Shown here: piece after piece, positions 43,169-52,771 of the stretch
How positions within the stretch are numbered: the first letter of the stretch is position 1
How the letters are laid out: each line of letters starts with the position of its first letter
Assembly: GCA_040386775.1 (NCBI GenBank)
Contig: JAZKEU010000018.1
Coordinates: 62,001 to 126,000, forward strand
Length of the DNA: 64,000 nt
From: Bdellovibrionota bacterium
Lineage (GTDB): Bacteria > Bdellovibrionota > Bdellovibrionia > Bdellovibrionales > JAEYZS01
Direction: 5' to 3'
The notes under the pieces: model-generated
The model's database searches: none
Told to the model about the DNA's origin: nothing
The model's input: only the letters and a program-made list of their open reading frames with translations
Program-made: the position numbers and the translations under genes

Positions 43169-45403
43169 ATGCTCGAAGGTTCAAACAGAGCCGCTGGCCC
43201 ACGCCAACACGCACTCCAACAAATCACAGATCCCACAAATGCCAAGAAGCCGACGGACAATGAAAACATCCGGCTTAAAAACATTCGTCCTGTTTCAGAA
43301 TATTTCGGGGAACTCACTTTCAATATGTCACACATGAGAGATAGGCTTCATAGAGATGCTTATCAAAATATTATCCGCTCACTTGAAAAAGGCGAAAAAA
43401 TCTCAGAGAAAACTGCCGATGCCGTTGCACAAGTTGTAAAAGACTGGGCCGTCACACAAGGAGTAACTCACTTCTGCCATTGGTTCCAACCAATGACAGG
43501 GTCTACAGCGGAAAAACACGACGCTTTCATTTCAATCCAAACTTCCCACCACTCAGAGCTCACAGTGATGGAGAGATTCTCAGGATCTCAACTCATTCAA
43601 GGTGAGCCCGATGCTTCGAGCTTTCCGAGTGGAGGAATGAGATCTACATTCGAAGCAAGAGGATACACCGCATGGGATCCCACCTCTCCAATATTTATCT
43701 TAGAAGGTGAAACATCAAAAACACTTTGTATTCCTTCTGTATTCTTCGGATACCACGGAGAAGCTCTAGATCTTAAGACTCCGCTTTTAAGATCAACAGA
43801 TGTTCTCTCAGAAGCTTGCACAGAGTTTTTAAAATTGATCGGTGATGTAGATGCAAAAGCTGTAGATGCAACTCTCGGAGTTGAACAAGAATACTTTTTG
43901 ATCGATAGAAGATTTGCAGCACAAAGACCCGACATCATAATGACGGGTAGAACTTTAGTGGGCGCGGCTCCTCCAAGAGGACAACAGCTGGAAGATCATT
44001 ACTTTGGATCCATCCCTACTCGCGTACACACGTTCATGGAAGATTTTGAAAAAGAATTATACAGACTTGGAATTCCAGTAAAAACTCGCCACAACGAAGT
44101 AGCTCCAAGCCAATTTGAAATTGCCCCGATCTTTGAAAATGCAGTAATTGCGGCAGACCACAATACTTTGACTATGGAAGTGATCAAGCGTGTAGCTAAT
44201 AGAAATGGATTCTACTGTTTGCTCCATGAAAAACCATTCAAAGGATTAAACGGTTCAGGGAAACACTGCAACTGGTCGATCAGTAACGACAAGGGTGAGA
44301 ATCTTCTAGAGCCAGGAAAAACTCCGCATCAAAATTTAAGATTCCTTGCGATCATTTCGGTAGTTTTAAAGGCAGTGTTTGATCATGCTGATGTGTTGAG
44401 AGCATCGATTGCTTCTCCGGGAAACGATCATAGATTGGGAGCAAACGAAGCTCCGCCTGCGATCATCTCTGTATTCTGTGGAAGTTTACTTTCTAAGATT
44501 TTTGAAAACATTGAACAAGGTAAAGCTTCCGATGCTTCAGAAAAACAAATCATTGATTTGGGTGTAAACCAAATTCCTGCAATCAATAGAGACTACACAG
44601 ATAGAAATAGAACTTCCCCATTTGCCTTCACAGGAAATAAATTTGAGTTCAGAGCGGTGGGTTCATCAAGTAACGTTGCAGTTCCGGTTTCAATGTTGAA
44701 TGCAGCTATTGCTAGTACTTTAAGAAAAGCTTCTAAGAGATTAGAAGAACTTCTTAAGGGCTCAAAGCGTGATGAAGCGGTTATGGAATTGGTAAAAGAA
44801 TATCTTATTGAGTCTAGAAACGTAAGATTCGATGGAAACGGATACTCTCAAGAGTGGAGAAAAGAAGCTGAAAAGAGAAAGCTTCCAATTTTTGATTCTT
44901 CTGCTGAAGCGGTCATGGTTTTCAAAAATCCAAAGAGCATTCAGTTCTTGATTGAGCAAAAAGTTTTAAATGCTGGTGAAGTAGAATCAAGATTCAACGT
45001 TCAAGTGGAAAGATTCATTAAGACTTTGATGATCGAGATGTCGATGTTAACCGAGCTTGCAAAAACTTATGTGATTCCGGCAGTAGAAGCGCAATTGGGA
45101 AATGCTTATAAGATTGCTGATGGTGCATCTGATTCACTTAAGAAATCATACAAGTCTCGCACAGAAGAACTAGAAAAAGTTTTATCAGAACTTTTAAATG
45201 GTGAAGTTGAGCTAACAAAGATGATCGATAAAATCGATGCTGTTCACGATGAAGTAAAGAAAATGGAGATGATTCAATCGGATGCGATTCCTCGCAGAGA
45301 GGCTCTTAGAGCTGCAACGGATCAAGCGGAAAGAGTTGTGTCGGATGAATTGTGGCCACTTCCAAAATACCGTGAAATGTTGTTCACACACACAATCAGC
45401 TAA
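43169..45403 (+). CDS. glnN: type III glutamine synthetase
   Basis: 744 residues, the size of GSIII. Motifs: HFCHWFQPMTGSTAEKHDAF (about 91-110), GVEQEYFLID, TRHNEVAPSQFEIAPIFENA, GLNGSGKHCNWSI and NRTSPFAFTGNKFEFRAVGSS. Makes glutamine from glutamate, ammonia and ATP as a large double-ring oligomer. AGAGGT precedes the ATG. A hairpin overlaps its last codons. Confidence 0.95.
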   Translation: MLEGSNRAAGPRQHALQQITDPTNAKKPTDNENIRLKNIRPVSEYFGELTFNMSHMRDRLHRDAYQNIIRSLEKGEKISEKTADAVAQVVKDWAVTQGVTHFCHWFQPMTGSTAEKHDAFISIQTSHHSELTVMERFSGSQLIQGEPDASSFPSGGMRSTFEARGYTAWDPTSPIFILEGETSKTLCIPSVFFGYHGEALDLKTPLLRSTDVLSEACTEFLKLIGDVDAKAVDATLGVEQEYFLIDRRFAAQRPDIIMTGRTLVGAAPPRGQQLEDHYFGSIPTRVHTFMEDFEKELYRLGIPVKTRHNEVAPSQFEIAPIFENAVIAADHNTLTMEVIKRVANRNGFYCLLHEKPFKGLNGSGKHCNWSISNDKGENLLEPGKTPHQNLRFLAIISVVLKAVFDHADVLRASIASPGNDHRLGANEAPPAIISVFCGSLLSKIFENIEQGKASDASEKQIIDLGVNQIPAINRDYTDRNRTSPFAFTGNKFEFRAVGSSSNVAVPVSMLNAAIASTLRKASKRLEELLKGSKRDEAVMELVKEYLIESRNVRFDGNGYSQEWRKEAEKRKLPIFDSSAEAVMVFKNPKSIQFLIEQKVLNAGEVESRFNVQVERFIKTLMIEMSMLTELAKTYVIPAVEAQLGNAYKIADGASDSLKKSYKSRTEELEKVLSELLNGEVELTKMIDKIDAVHDEVKKMEMIQSDAIPRREALRAATDQAERVVSDELWPLPKYREMLFTHTIS

Positions 45404-45415
45404 GTTGATTGTGTG
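45389..45415. terminator. hairpin between convergent genes
   Basis: CACACAATCA / TGATTGTGTG 10-bp stem with 7-nt loop overlaps the last glnN codons and ends just before the neighbour stop at 45417. No T-tract, so rho-independent function is uncertain. Confidence 0.5.
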
Positions 45416-45416
45416 A

Positions 45417-46343
45417 CTAGAAATTCTCTGGTCTTTTAAACCGCACGATGAGTGGATCTCGGCCCTTGAGGCCGAGTTCTTCTTGGGCATCCTCGGTAGC
45501 TTTTAAACCATTATTATCAAAGCCAATCCAAATTTCATCTTTAGTGAGTGTGAAAGCTTCGCCAATAGCATGAGCTGAAGGGCCAAATAAATAACCCGGA
45601 CCTTTTTCAATATTACTGTAAGAATAAGAAGCTACAATTTTTTCAGTTTTTAAGTCTACTTTTACCAATGAGAAAGCACTTCTTTTTAGAACATAGAGAA
45701 AACCATTTTGATATTTAGCTTCTGTAAAATCAAAATCATTATCGCTCAATGAAGGGAGCGTCCATTTCTTTAAAACTTTATTCTGTTTTAAATCGATGTT
45801 CACAATAAATCTTGGGAGCATTTCTTTTGTGGCATAGAGAATTTGATTCTCGCAGTCGACGGCCATCCCTTCAAAACCGTCGTTACCTGAGAAGAGTCCG
45901 CCTTTCATGCTGAGTTCAGAAAAATCAATATCGATTCTTTTTGTCTCTTCACCTTTTTTTACGATATAGAATTTATCGTTCTTTTCATTGGATAAATAAA
46001 AAGAATCTTCGCATATATCGATGGCCTCGATGTCTAGTTTGTCTTTGATTCCAAACGAAAGATATTCGGTAAAAATACCTTTCTTCCAATTAACGAGATA
46101 AATAAATGGATTTTTTTCTTTATCAGAGATGACATAAATAGATCCATCTGGGCCTTCTACCAATCCACTCAAATCAAATTTATCTTTGTGCGACTTAATG
46201 GGAAACTGTTTTAATTCTATGAACTCTAATTGGGATTCATTGGTTTTCTTTAAGGCAAGCTTCGGGCTTTTGTAATTTTTGACGGACATAGCATATCCAA
46301 CGGACACGAGCAGAGTAACAAGAAACGCAATTAAAATTTTCAT
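45417..46343 (-). CDS. exported beta-propeller, esterase-like phytase family
   Basis: 308 residues with an N-terminal export helix. DLSGLVEGPDGSIYVISDKEKNPFIY, LDIEAIDI, NDGFEGMAVD and DEIWIGFDNNG match the esterase-like activity of phytase (PF13449) propeller. Its start overlaps the SDR stop by 4 bp, so it is second in a two-gene operon. Substrate unknown. Confidence 0.7.
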   Translation of the reverse strand: MKILIAFLVTLLVSVGYAMSVKNYKSPKLALKKTNESQLEFIELKQFPIKSHKDKFDLSGLVEGPDGSIYVISDKEKNPFIYLVNWKKGIFTEYLSFGIKDKLDIEAIDICEDSFYLSNEKNDKFYIVKKGEETKRIDIDFSELSMKGGLFSGNDGFEGMAVDCENQILYATKEMLPRFIVNIDLKQNKVLKKWTLPSLSDNDFDFTEAKYQNGFLYVLKRSAFSLVKVDLKTEKIVASYSYSNIEKGPGYLFGPSAHAIGEAFTLTKDEIWIGFDNNGLKATEDAQEELGLKGRDPLIVRFKRPENF

Positions 46344-47149
46344 ATGTCTATCTTCCTTTTAACAAATTGATCAATGATTTTGGGAGAAATTTTATTTAGG
46401 AAGTAAGCAAGGCTTCCGTCTGTAGTAGGAATGATCATGGTCTTTTTTTTCTTTAAATCTTTCAATGTAGCCGTAGAAACTTCTTCTGCCGTTACAACTT
46501 TTGCTTTTTCTTCTGTTTCGAGAATTTCTTTAGGCTTGACCCTATTTTCTTTTTCCAATCCTGGGGTTTTAGTATTGGGAGGACAAAGAACAGAAACCTG
46601 AATGTTGTAAGGTTTAAGTTCACGTCTTAGAGCTTCAGAAAATCCAACCACCGCAAATTTTGATGCACAGTAAGCAGTGTAGCCAAATAGTCCCAAAAAG
46701 CCTGCCATCGATGATGTATTTAAGATAATTCCTTTTTTCTCTTTCATAAAGTAAGGAGTCAGAGCTTTACAAGTGTGAACTACGCCAAAGAGATTGAGAT
46801 TGATCATTTCATCAAAGTGATGAATTTCTTGTTCGTGGATATATCCTGGTTGAGCATAACCTGCAACGTTCATCAAAATATCTGGAACTTTATGATCAAA
46901 GATCAATTCGTCGATCACTTTTCTAACGGTTTCAAACTGCGTGACATCACAAACAGCGTAGTTGATTTTTTGTTCTTTGGAAACACGGAAGCTTTCCATC
47001 TCTTTGTGAGTTTGTTCTAACTTTTGAATTGTTCTTGAGAGAATAGAAACGTCCGCTCCAGCTTTTGTGAGATCCAAAGCCAGGGCACGTCCGATACCTT
47101 CAGAGCCGCCCGTAATAATAACATATTTACCTTTATAAAAATCTGCCAC
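46340..47149 (-). CDS. SDR reductase, 3-ketodihydrosphingosine reductase-like
   Basis: 269 residues. NAD(P) motif TGGSEGIGRALA (about 14-25), NVAGYAQPG, and YTAYCASKF (catalytic Tyr-Lys). The block LGLFGYTAYCASKFAVVGF...LKPYNIQVSVLCPPNTKTPGL...ENR.KP is very close to animal KDSR, the second enzyme of sphingolipid synthesis. Sphingolipids are known from some Bdellovibrio relatives. No serine palmitoyltransferase is in the window. Confidence 0.8.
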   Translation of the reverse strand: MADFYKGKYVIITGGSEGIGRALALDLTKAGADVSILSRTIQKLEQTHKEMESFRVSKEQKINYAVCDVTQFETVRKVIDELIFDHKVPDILMNVAGYAQPGYIHEQEIHHFDEMINLNLFGVVHTCKALTPYFMKEKKGIILNTSSMAGFLGLFGYTAYCASKFAVVGFSEALRRELKPYNIQVSVLCPPNTKTPGLEKENRVKPKEILETEEKAKVVTAEEVSTATLKDLKKKKTMIIPTTDGSLAYFLNKISPKIIDQFVKRKIDI

Positions 47150-47231
47150 GAAGATACCTTTCTTGTAATACGAAGTAGGTTATCTCTTTAAGAGTTGAAA
47201 TCAATAAAATTATGAATGAAAATTAGAAAAG

Positions 47232-47909
47232 ATGACTCAAAAGCAATCCTATTATCTAGAGCGTAATAAAGATGACGTACTAGAGCTTAAAAAAGATTCT
47301 TCCAAAGAAAAAATCTCTGTGGATTTTTTGTCGGGAGAATTTCAGCAAAGACTAAAAACACTTTCTAAAACTCAACCGCTCTTTAAAGCCATGGCTTTAG
47401 AAAAAGGGGAGAGAGTTCTAGATGCAACGGCAGGATTGGGCAAGGATGCGGTGAGTTTCTGCCATTATGGTGTTAGTGTTATTGCTGTAGAAGAAAATCC
47501 CATCGTATTTGCGCTTTTGGAAGATGGATTGAGGCGGGCAATGCTTCATCCACAATTCCATAAAAAATTTTCTGGAAAAATTGAATTGGTACACGGGTCT
47601 TCATTGGACTATATGAACAAGATCGGAGAAAAACCTCACACAATCTATCTAGATCCTATGTATCCTGCTGATCCAAAATCAGCCAAACCTAAAAAAGAAA
47701 TGGCTTTTTTAAGAGAAATTCTCACGGATCGTGATAATCTTTCTCGGCAAAATATTGAGCAATTGCTTGAGATCGCTCTTAAAACTGCACTCAAAAGAGT
47801 GGTTTTAAAACGTCCACTAGCAAGTGAGCCCATCATAAAACCTTCTCATTCCTTCGAAAGTAAACTGGTCCGCTTTGATATGTATTTGATGAATCAACGC
47901 ATCATGTGA
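47232..47909 (+). CDS. rsmJ: 16S rRNA m2G1516 methyltransferase RsmJ
   Basis: 225 residues. DATAGLGKDAVSFCHYGVSVIAVEENP is the SAM site (about 61-87), then YLDPMYPADPKSAKPKKEM, the catalytic DPMYP with the family basic patch, and LKRPLASEP. RsmJ methylates the 3' end of 16S rRNA. Confidence 0.9.
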   Translation: MTQKQSYYLERNKDDVLELKKDSSKEKISVDFLSGEFQQRLKTLSKTQPLFKAMALEKGERVLDATAGLGKDAVSFCHYGVSVIAVEENPIVFALLEDGLRRAMLHPQFHKKFSGKIELVHGSSLDYMNKIGEKPHTIYLDPMYPADPKSAKPKKEMAFLREILTDRDNLSRQNIEQLLEIALKTALKRVVLKRPLASEPIIKPSHSFESKLVRFDMYLMNQRIM

Positions 47910-47922
47910 TAGCGTTTACCTC

Positions 47923-49494
47923 ATGGGTACGGATCTTTTATTATTAGTTTCTCTCACGCTGCTGTCATTTGCGGCCAGATTCTACTCATCCACGGTGTCT
48001 TTGGTTTTTGAAACCATCTTCATTAAATTTTTTAGAACTCTAAGACCTAGTTATCTTGATTCTTATATTAGAGCTATGGGAATCAGCTGGTTATCTCTAA
48101 GGAACCAAGCCATTTCTTTTGTGGGTTTGAGTTTTTTGAACTCTGGAATCATCCCTAATTTTCAGGCATTAGGATTAATTCTTGGTAGTTATGTAGGGCT
48201 ATCACTTTCCCTGCTATTCTTAAACTTGTATGAGAGCCCGATAAAATTTGTTCTGGTTGCTTTGGCTTTAATCTTTGGAGTTTTTTCAAATAAAAATAAA
48301 GCTGTTCAGATTTCTAAAATGTTTTTCTTTGCTGCGACAATATTATTTGGATTTGAACTCTTTATGTACTCGCTCAATATTCAGTCAGTACTCATCGCAA
48401 AGTTAGAGTTTTTATTATCCATCAATAGATTGAGTATTATTTTAATTGCCCTCGCATTTTACTTTATATTTAGAAACAGCTTTGCGGTTTTGGCAGTTCT
48501 CTATGCTTTCTATCTCAAAAACTTAATCACTGATGATCAAGTGATGAATGCAATTTTGAGCGTGATGATATTTAATTCTTTCTGGTATATGATCGCGACA
48601 AAAGATGCCCATAGAGAAACAAGATCTGTAAGTTACGCCGTAGTTCTAATTACGATTGTTACTGGAATCATTGTTATCGCAGCAGAAATGGTTTTCCCTG
48701 AGCTGTTTATTCAAAGGTCACAAAGCCCATTGGCTTTCACGGCAAATTGTTTGATGCTGAGCCTACTTATGGGAGTTATTGGATTTGTTCTTAGTCGCTA
48801 TATAAATCCATTTACTGATAGATTCTTTCCAGCTGGAAATGTAAAAGAGATTCGTCAGATTCAAATTTTTACTTCTAAAAATCATTATCCGATCACGTAT
48901 CTCGTAGAATTTTTTGAACAAGAGTACAAAAAATTATTTGCACTCATCAACTCTATACAAACGCTGATTTTAAATCACTGGGGAACGGCTGCGGATGAAA
49001 ATCAGGAGAAAATTCAGAAGTATTCTTTGATTTCACAAAGAATTTTAAAAGAACTTGAAGGTTTAGAGATCCAGATGAACCAGTCTGAGCGCACGGCCTT
49101 ACAGGCCCAAAAGACTTTCAAGATCCGTGAAAAATTAAACGGCCTAAAAGCTTTGGGCAGTTCACTCAGTACTATCTATGAAATTAAACTTAAAATCTTA
49201 GATAATAAGCATCCAAACCTAGAAAAAAATAAAATGTTTTTTGCACAGCCAATTCAGAAGGTACAAGAATTCTGTGATTATATTTTTTCTAGTTACATCG
49301 AAGCAGACGCTGATGACCCACAAAAGATGACGGCATTGCTCGGACAACTGACAGAAGATTTGACAAAGTTCAAAGCAGATTTAATAACTTTAAAAGACAC
49401 GGTGAAATTCACCAAAGAAGAAATGGAAATGATCTACGAATACATTGGCCAAATCCAGTTACTAAACATAGCTCTCCACAAAATCGCACAGTAA
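47923..49494 (+). CDS. multi-TM protein with helical cytoplasmic tail
   Basis: 523 residues: about nine to ten helices (residues 1-300) and a 210-residue helical, probably cytoplasmic, C-terminus rich in heptads. The layout recalls sodium/phosphate cotransporters with PhoU-like tails, but the QSSSATT-type motif of that family is not seen. Starts 13 bp after rsmJ, so likely co-transcribed. Function unknown. Confidence 0.65.
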   Translation: MGTDLLLLVSLTLLSFAARFYSSTVSLVFETIFIKFFRTLRPSYLDSYIRAMGISWLSLRNQAISFVGLSFLNSGIIPNFQALGLILGSYVGLSLSLLFLNLYESPIKFVLVALALIFGVFSNKNKAVQISKMFFFAATILFGFELFMYSLNIQSVLIAKLEFLLSINRLSIILIALAFYFIFRNSFAVLAVLYAFYLKNLITDDQVMNAILSVMIFNSFWYMIATKDAHRETRSVSYAVVLITIVTGIIVIAAEMVFPELFIQRSQSPLAFTANCLMLSLLMGVIGFVLSRYINPFTDRFFPAGNVKEIRQIQIFTSKNHYPITYLVEFFEQEYKKLFALINSIQTLILNHWGTAADENQEKIQKYSLISQRILKELEGLEIQMNQSERTALQAQKTFKIREKLNGLKALGSSLSTIYEIKLKILDNKHPNLEKNKMFFAQPIQKVQEFCDYIFSSYIEADADDPQKMTALLGQLTEDLTKFKADLITLKDTVKFTKEEMEMIYEYIGQIQLLNIALHKIAQ

Positions 49495-49501
49495 AAAATT
49501 T

Positions 49502-49855
49502 TTAAAACGACTCTCTTTTTACTTTGTTGTTATCATCAAGCATTAGAGCGATGGGTTTGTGATTGAGGGCTTCTTCACGCTCGTAGTTGGCGTAGCTTAC
49601 GATGATCACTTTATCGCCTTTTTGAACATGTCTTGCGGCTGCACCATTCAGACAAATTTCTCCCGGCTTTCCGTAGATCACGTAAGTCGTAAATCTTGCA
49701 CCATTATTTACATTATAGATATCGACTTGTTCAAATTGTAAAAATTGAGCTTGGTCACAAAGTGCCGAATCAATGGAAATAGATCCCTCGTAGTTTAAAT
49801 CTGCGTCTGTAACAGTTGCTTTGTGTAATTTTGATTTCATCATTGTTAATTGCAT
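49502..49855 (-). CDS. panD: aspartate 1-decarboxylase
   Basis: 117 residues. KLHKATVTDADLNYEGSISID holds the Gly-Ser self-cleavage site (about 24-25) that creates the pyruvoyl cofactor; YVIYGKPGEICLNGAAARHV follows. Makes beta-alanine for pantothenate. Last gene of the pantothenate/CoA operon. Confidence 0.97.
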   Translation of the reverse strand: MQLTMMKSKLHKATVTDADLNYEGSISIDSALCDQAQFLQFEQVDIYNVNNGARFTTYVIYGKPGEICLNGAAARHVQKGDKVIIVSYANYEREEALNHKPIALMLDDNNKVKRESF

Positions 49856-49863
49856 ATATTCTC

Positions 49864-50709
49864 CTACGCCAATGAATTTCTAGCAGTGGCATCCGTTGCT
49901 GAATTTTTATTCTTCTTATCTCTAGGTTTGATCTTAATATCTGTGTTGTTCTTTAAAGAGAGGAATAATCCATGAAGAACAAGGTCAGGTGCGATCTCAT
50001 CGAATAGATCTGTGTCCTCAAACATTGTAGAGAATCCTCCTGTACCCATGACAATGACTTCTTCATTTTTAAAACATTCTTTTTTTAGTTGTTCAGTAAG
50101 ATATTTACAACTTGCATAGTGTCCATGAAACAATCCAATCTGGATGCTTTCAACGGTAGATCTTCCAAGAACTTCATCAGTTTTTACTATTTCAACCTTA
50201 GGAAGCTTTGCAGTCCTGGTTTCCAAAGCTTCCATGGAAATTTTAAGTCCAGCCAAGATCACGCCACCAAGATATTCTTGTTTCTTTGTGATCACACAAA
50301 GAGTGGTTGCTGTACCAAAATCAATAACGATTAAATTTTTATTTGGATGAAGTTGAGTTGCAGCGATAGCATTAGAAATTCTATCTGCGCCCACTTCAAC
50401 GGGGTTCTTGTATTTGATCTTAAGCCCGCTCTTTATTCCAGGTTGAAGGATAAAAGGATTCAAGTTGAAATACTTTAAGCAGCAGTTCCTAAGGGAATGA
50501 ACTAGGTCCGGAACTACAGAGCAGATTGCGATCTTTTTGATTTGTTGTGGCTCTAATCCGTTTTCTCTTAAAACTGATTTTAAGAATAAACCATATTCAT
50601 CCGAAGATGCACCTTGAGTTGAAATTTTTCTAAACTTCAATCTAATTTTTCCATTTTCAAAAACACCACCAAAAATTTGGCTGTTTCCAATATCAAGACA
50701 TAAGATCAT
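49864..50709 (-). CDS. coaX: type III pantothenate kinase
   Basis: 281 residues. [13 protein letters not shown] (phosphate 1), [38 protein letters not shown] and [23 protein letters not shown] are CoaX signatures. Phosphorylates pantothenate and needs a monovalent cation. A short basic tail extends beyond the usual end. Confidence 0.97.
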   Translation of the reverse strand: MILCLDIGNSQIFGGVFENGKIRLKFRKISTQGASSDEYGLFLKSVLRENGLEPQQIKKIAICSVVPDLVHSLRNCCLKYFNLNPFILQPGIKSGLKIKYKNPVEVGADRISNAIAATQLHPNKNLIVIDFGTATTLCVITKKQEYLGGVILAGLKISMEALETRTAKLPKVEIVKTDEVLGRSTVESIQIGLFHGHYASCKYLTEQLKKECFKNEEVIVMGTGGFSTMFEDTDLFDEIAPDLVLHGLFLSLKNNTDIKIKPRDKKNKNSATDATARNSLA

Positions 50710-50727
50710 ACTTGCCCTCCGGTCAGA

Positions 50728-51429
50728 CTAGTTACTTAGGTAACTAGTAAAATTCTGTAAGTTAAAAGTGTAGGTTTTAATTAATTCTAATAAATTTTTA
50801 CTCAAATGTTCTTTTGTTTCGCCCGTGAATACTAAACTGTCTCTAAAAAAAATTTGGGTCTTATGAGTATTGCTATCAATATCGTTAAGATCATTATGAA
50901 CTACAAAGTCTACGCTTTCGTTCATTGATAATGCCAAAACTTGTTCGATTTGATCTTCGTACTCTTTGGAATTAGTAAGTTTAAAGCCAATCACAAGTGG
51001 AGTGCTCTTCAACGCAAAAGTCTTTAAGTGATCGATAATTTTTGATCTTTTCTTTAACACAAGTTCTACTTCGTCTTTAGAGCTAATTTTACTGATGTTG
51101 CTCGCTTCAAAAAGTTCCCCATTGATCACAACTTTATCCACAATGAAATCTGATACTGCAGCCAAGTGAATGATCACGTCAATGTGTGTGTCCCTTAGAA
51201 TATCTTTCAGAGCTCTCTCCAGATCATCTGAACTCACAAAAGCAATATTTTCCTTTGCGTTGGCAAAGCTTTCCGCCTTGTCAGCATGCACGTAATAAAT
51301 ATTTTTATAGCTATTCTCATATAAAAATTCTGCAATAGAATGCGCAGTTTTACCTGTGCTGGTATTAGTTATACTGCGAACTTGGTCGATTCTTTCTTGA
51401 GTACCGCCAGCTGTAATTAGAATATTCAT
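50728..51429 (-). CDS. coaB: phosphopantothenate-cysteine ligase (stand-alone)
   Basis: 233 residues. LITAGGTQERIDQVRSITNTSTGKTAHSIAEF at the N-terminus, IIHLAAVSDF, and KISSKDEVELVLKKRSKIID are CoaB motifs. In most bacteria this domain is fused behind CoaC; here it is a separate gene overlapping coaC by 4 bp. CTP- or ATP-dependence cannot be told. Confidence 0.93.
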   Translation of the reverse strand: MNILITAGGTQERIDQVRSITNTSTGKTAHSIAEFLYENSYKNIYYVHADKAESFANAKENIAFVSSDDLERALKDILRDTHIDVIIHLAAVSDFIVDKVVINGELFEASNISKISSKDEVELVLKKRSKIIDHLKTFALKSTPLVIGFKLTNSKEYEDQIEQVLALSMNESVDFVVHNDLNDIDSNTHKTQIFFRDSLVFTGETKEHLSKNLLELIKTYTFNLQNFTSYLSN

Positions 51430-52019
51430 GCCGTTGGACCCTCCTTAAATTCAAAACTTTGATTAGAGAAATGTTGTAATATTTTTTCCAAGATAATTGC
51501 AGGGGCTAAGAGTCTTCCAGAGCCTTGTTCACCGCATGCTAAATTTCCTGCATCTGTATCAAGAATTTCGGTTCCCCAAGTTTTTAATTTTTTAATGCTT
51601 TCTTGAGTCGCAGGATGCGCAAGCATTTGTGTATTCATCGCAGGTGTTACCCAAAAGGGCTTTTGAAAATTGTTGCTGAGAAAAATATCTGTAATCATAT
51701 CGCCACCAGCTCCGGTAGCCATTGAATTGATAGAATTGGCCGTCGCAGGACAAACGAGAATCAAATCTGCCCATCTAGCAAGATCTATGTGGTTCATCAT
51801 CTTTCCGTGTTCATAATTATCGACTTGAACGGCTTCGCCAGTTAGACCTTCAAGAGTTGCTGGTCCAATAAATTGTAAAGCAGATCGCGAGGCAACGGTC
51901 TTAACTTTAAAACCTTTTTGCACCAACTGAGAAATCAACTCGCAAGCTTTAAAGCAAGCGATGGATCCCGTGAGCATAAATAGAATATTTTTCTTTATAA
52001 TTTCTTTATGTGTTATCAA
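51426..52019 (-). CDS. coaC: phosphopantothenoylcysteine decarboxylase (stand-alone)
   Basis: 197 residues, flavoprotein. LTGSIACFKACELISQLV, HIDLARWADLILVCPATANSINSMATGAGGDMITD and PAMNTQMLAHPATQ (PAMN active-site motif) are typical, with C-terminal GNLACGEQGSGRL, the catalytic ACGE-type loop. Overlaps panC by 14 bp and coaB by 4 bp. Confidence 0.95.
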   Translation of the reverse strand: MITHKEIIKKNILFMLTGSIACFKACELISQLVQKGFKVKTVASRSALQFIGPATLEGLTGEAVQVDNYEHGKMMNHIDLARWADLILVCPATANSINSMATGAGGDMITDIFLSNNFQKPFWVTPAMNTQMLAHPATQESIKKLKTWGTEILDTDAGNLACGEQGSGRLLAPAIILEKILQHFSNQSFEFKEGPTA

Positions 52020-52761
52020 TTAATCTAACTCCTTCGATATGAACAGCGGCAAATTTTCTGCCAAAGTGTTCTTCGAGATATTCAACTTCAATATTTTTTG
52101 CAGTGAGTTCTTCGTCAATATCCTCAAGTGTTTTGTCTTGCTTAAAAATTTGTGCAAACTTTCTAGCACGTTCCAAGCCTTCTTCAGAAAGCCTTTGGTT
52201 TCTAGAAGAAAGCGCTAGGCCCTTTTCATCTCTAACTATAGGAACAGGAACAATTTCAAGATTCATAAAGAAGCTTTCTACCATTCCTTGAATGAGTTTA
52301 AGCTGTTGATAATCCTTTTCACCAAAGTAAGCCTTTGTAGGTCTTACGATATTGAAAAGTTTCATCACCACACTTAAAACTCCATCAAAGTGTCCAGGTC
52401 TATGGGCGCCACAAAGAATTTTACTAAAAGCATTCTCTGTGACTTTATATTTGTAATCATCCGGATACATTTCATTGATCTCAGGATAAAAGAGGTAATC
52501 AGCGCCTACAGCCGAAATCATTTTTAAATCTTGATCCAAAGTTCTCGGATATTTTTTTAGATCTTCAGGATTATTGAATTGAGTTGGGTTCACAAAAACA
52601 CTGACCACCACGATATCGTTTTCGGCTTTGGCTTTTCTCATTAGCGTGAGATGACCTTCATGCAAAGCCCCCATCGTAGGTACAAATCCAATGGTTTTTC
52701 CTGCGAGAGATGAAAATAGATTTTTGTATTCAGATGTTGTTTTTAAAACCTTCGTGCTCAA
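52006..52761 (-). CDS. panC: pantothenate synthetase
   Basis: 251 residues. VPTMGALHEGHLTLM (HIGH-like), VVVSVFVNPTQFNNPEDLKKYPRT and FGEKDYQQL are diagnostic, and SSRNQRLS is the KMSKS-like site. Joins pantoate and beta-alanine. Confidence 0.97.
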   Translation of the reverse strand: MSTKVLKTTSEYKNLFSSLAGKTIGFVPTMGALHEGHLTLMRKAKAENDIVVVSVFVNPTQFNNPEDLKKYPRTLDQDLKMISAVGADYLFYPEINEMYPDDYKYKVTENAFSKILCGAHRPGHFDGVLSVVMKLFNIVRPTKAYFGEKDYQQLKLIQGMVESFFMNLEIVPVPIVRDEKGLALSSRNQRLSEEGLERARKFAQIFKQDKTLEDIDEELTAKNIEVEYLEEHFGRKFAAVHIEGVRLIDNT

Positions 52762-52771
52762 CGGCTTTTCC

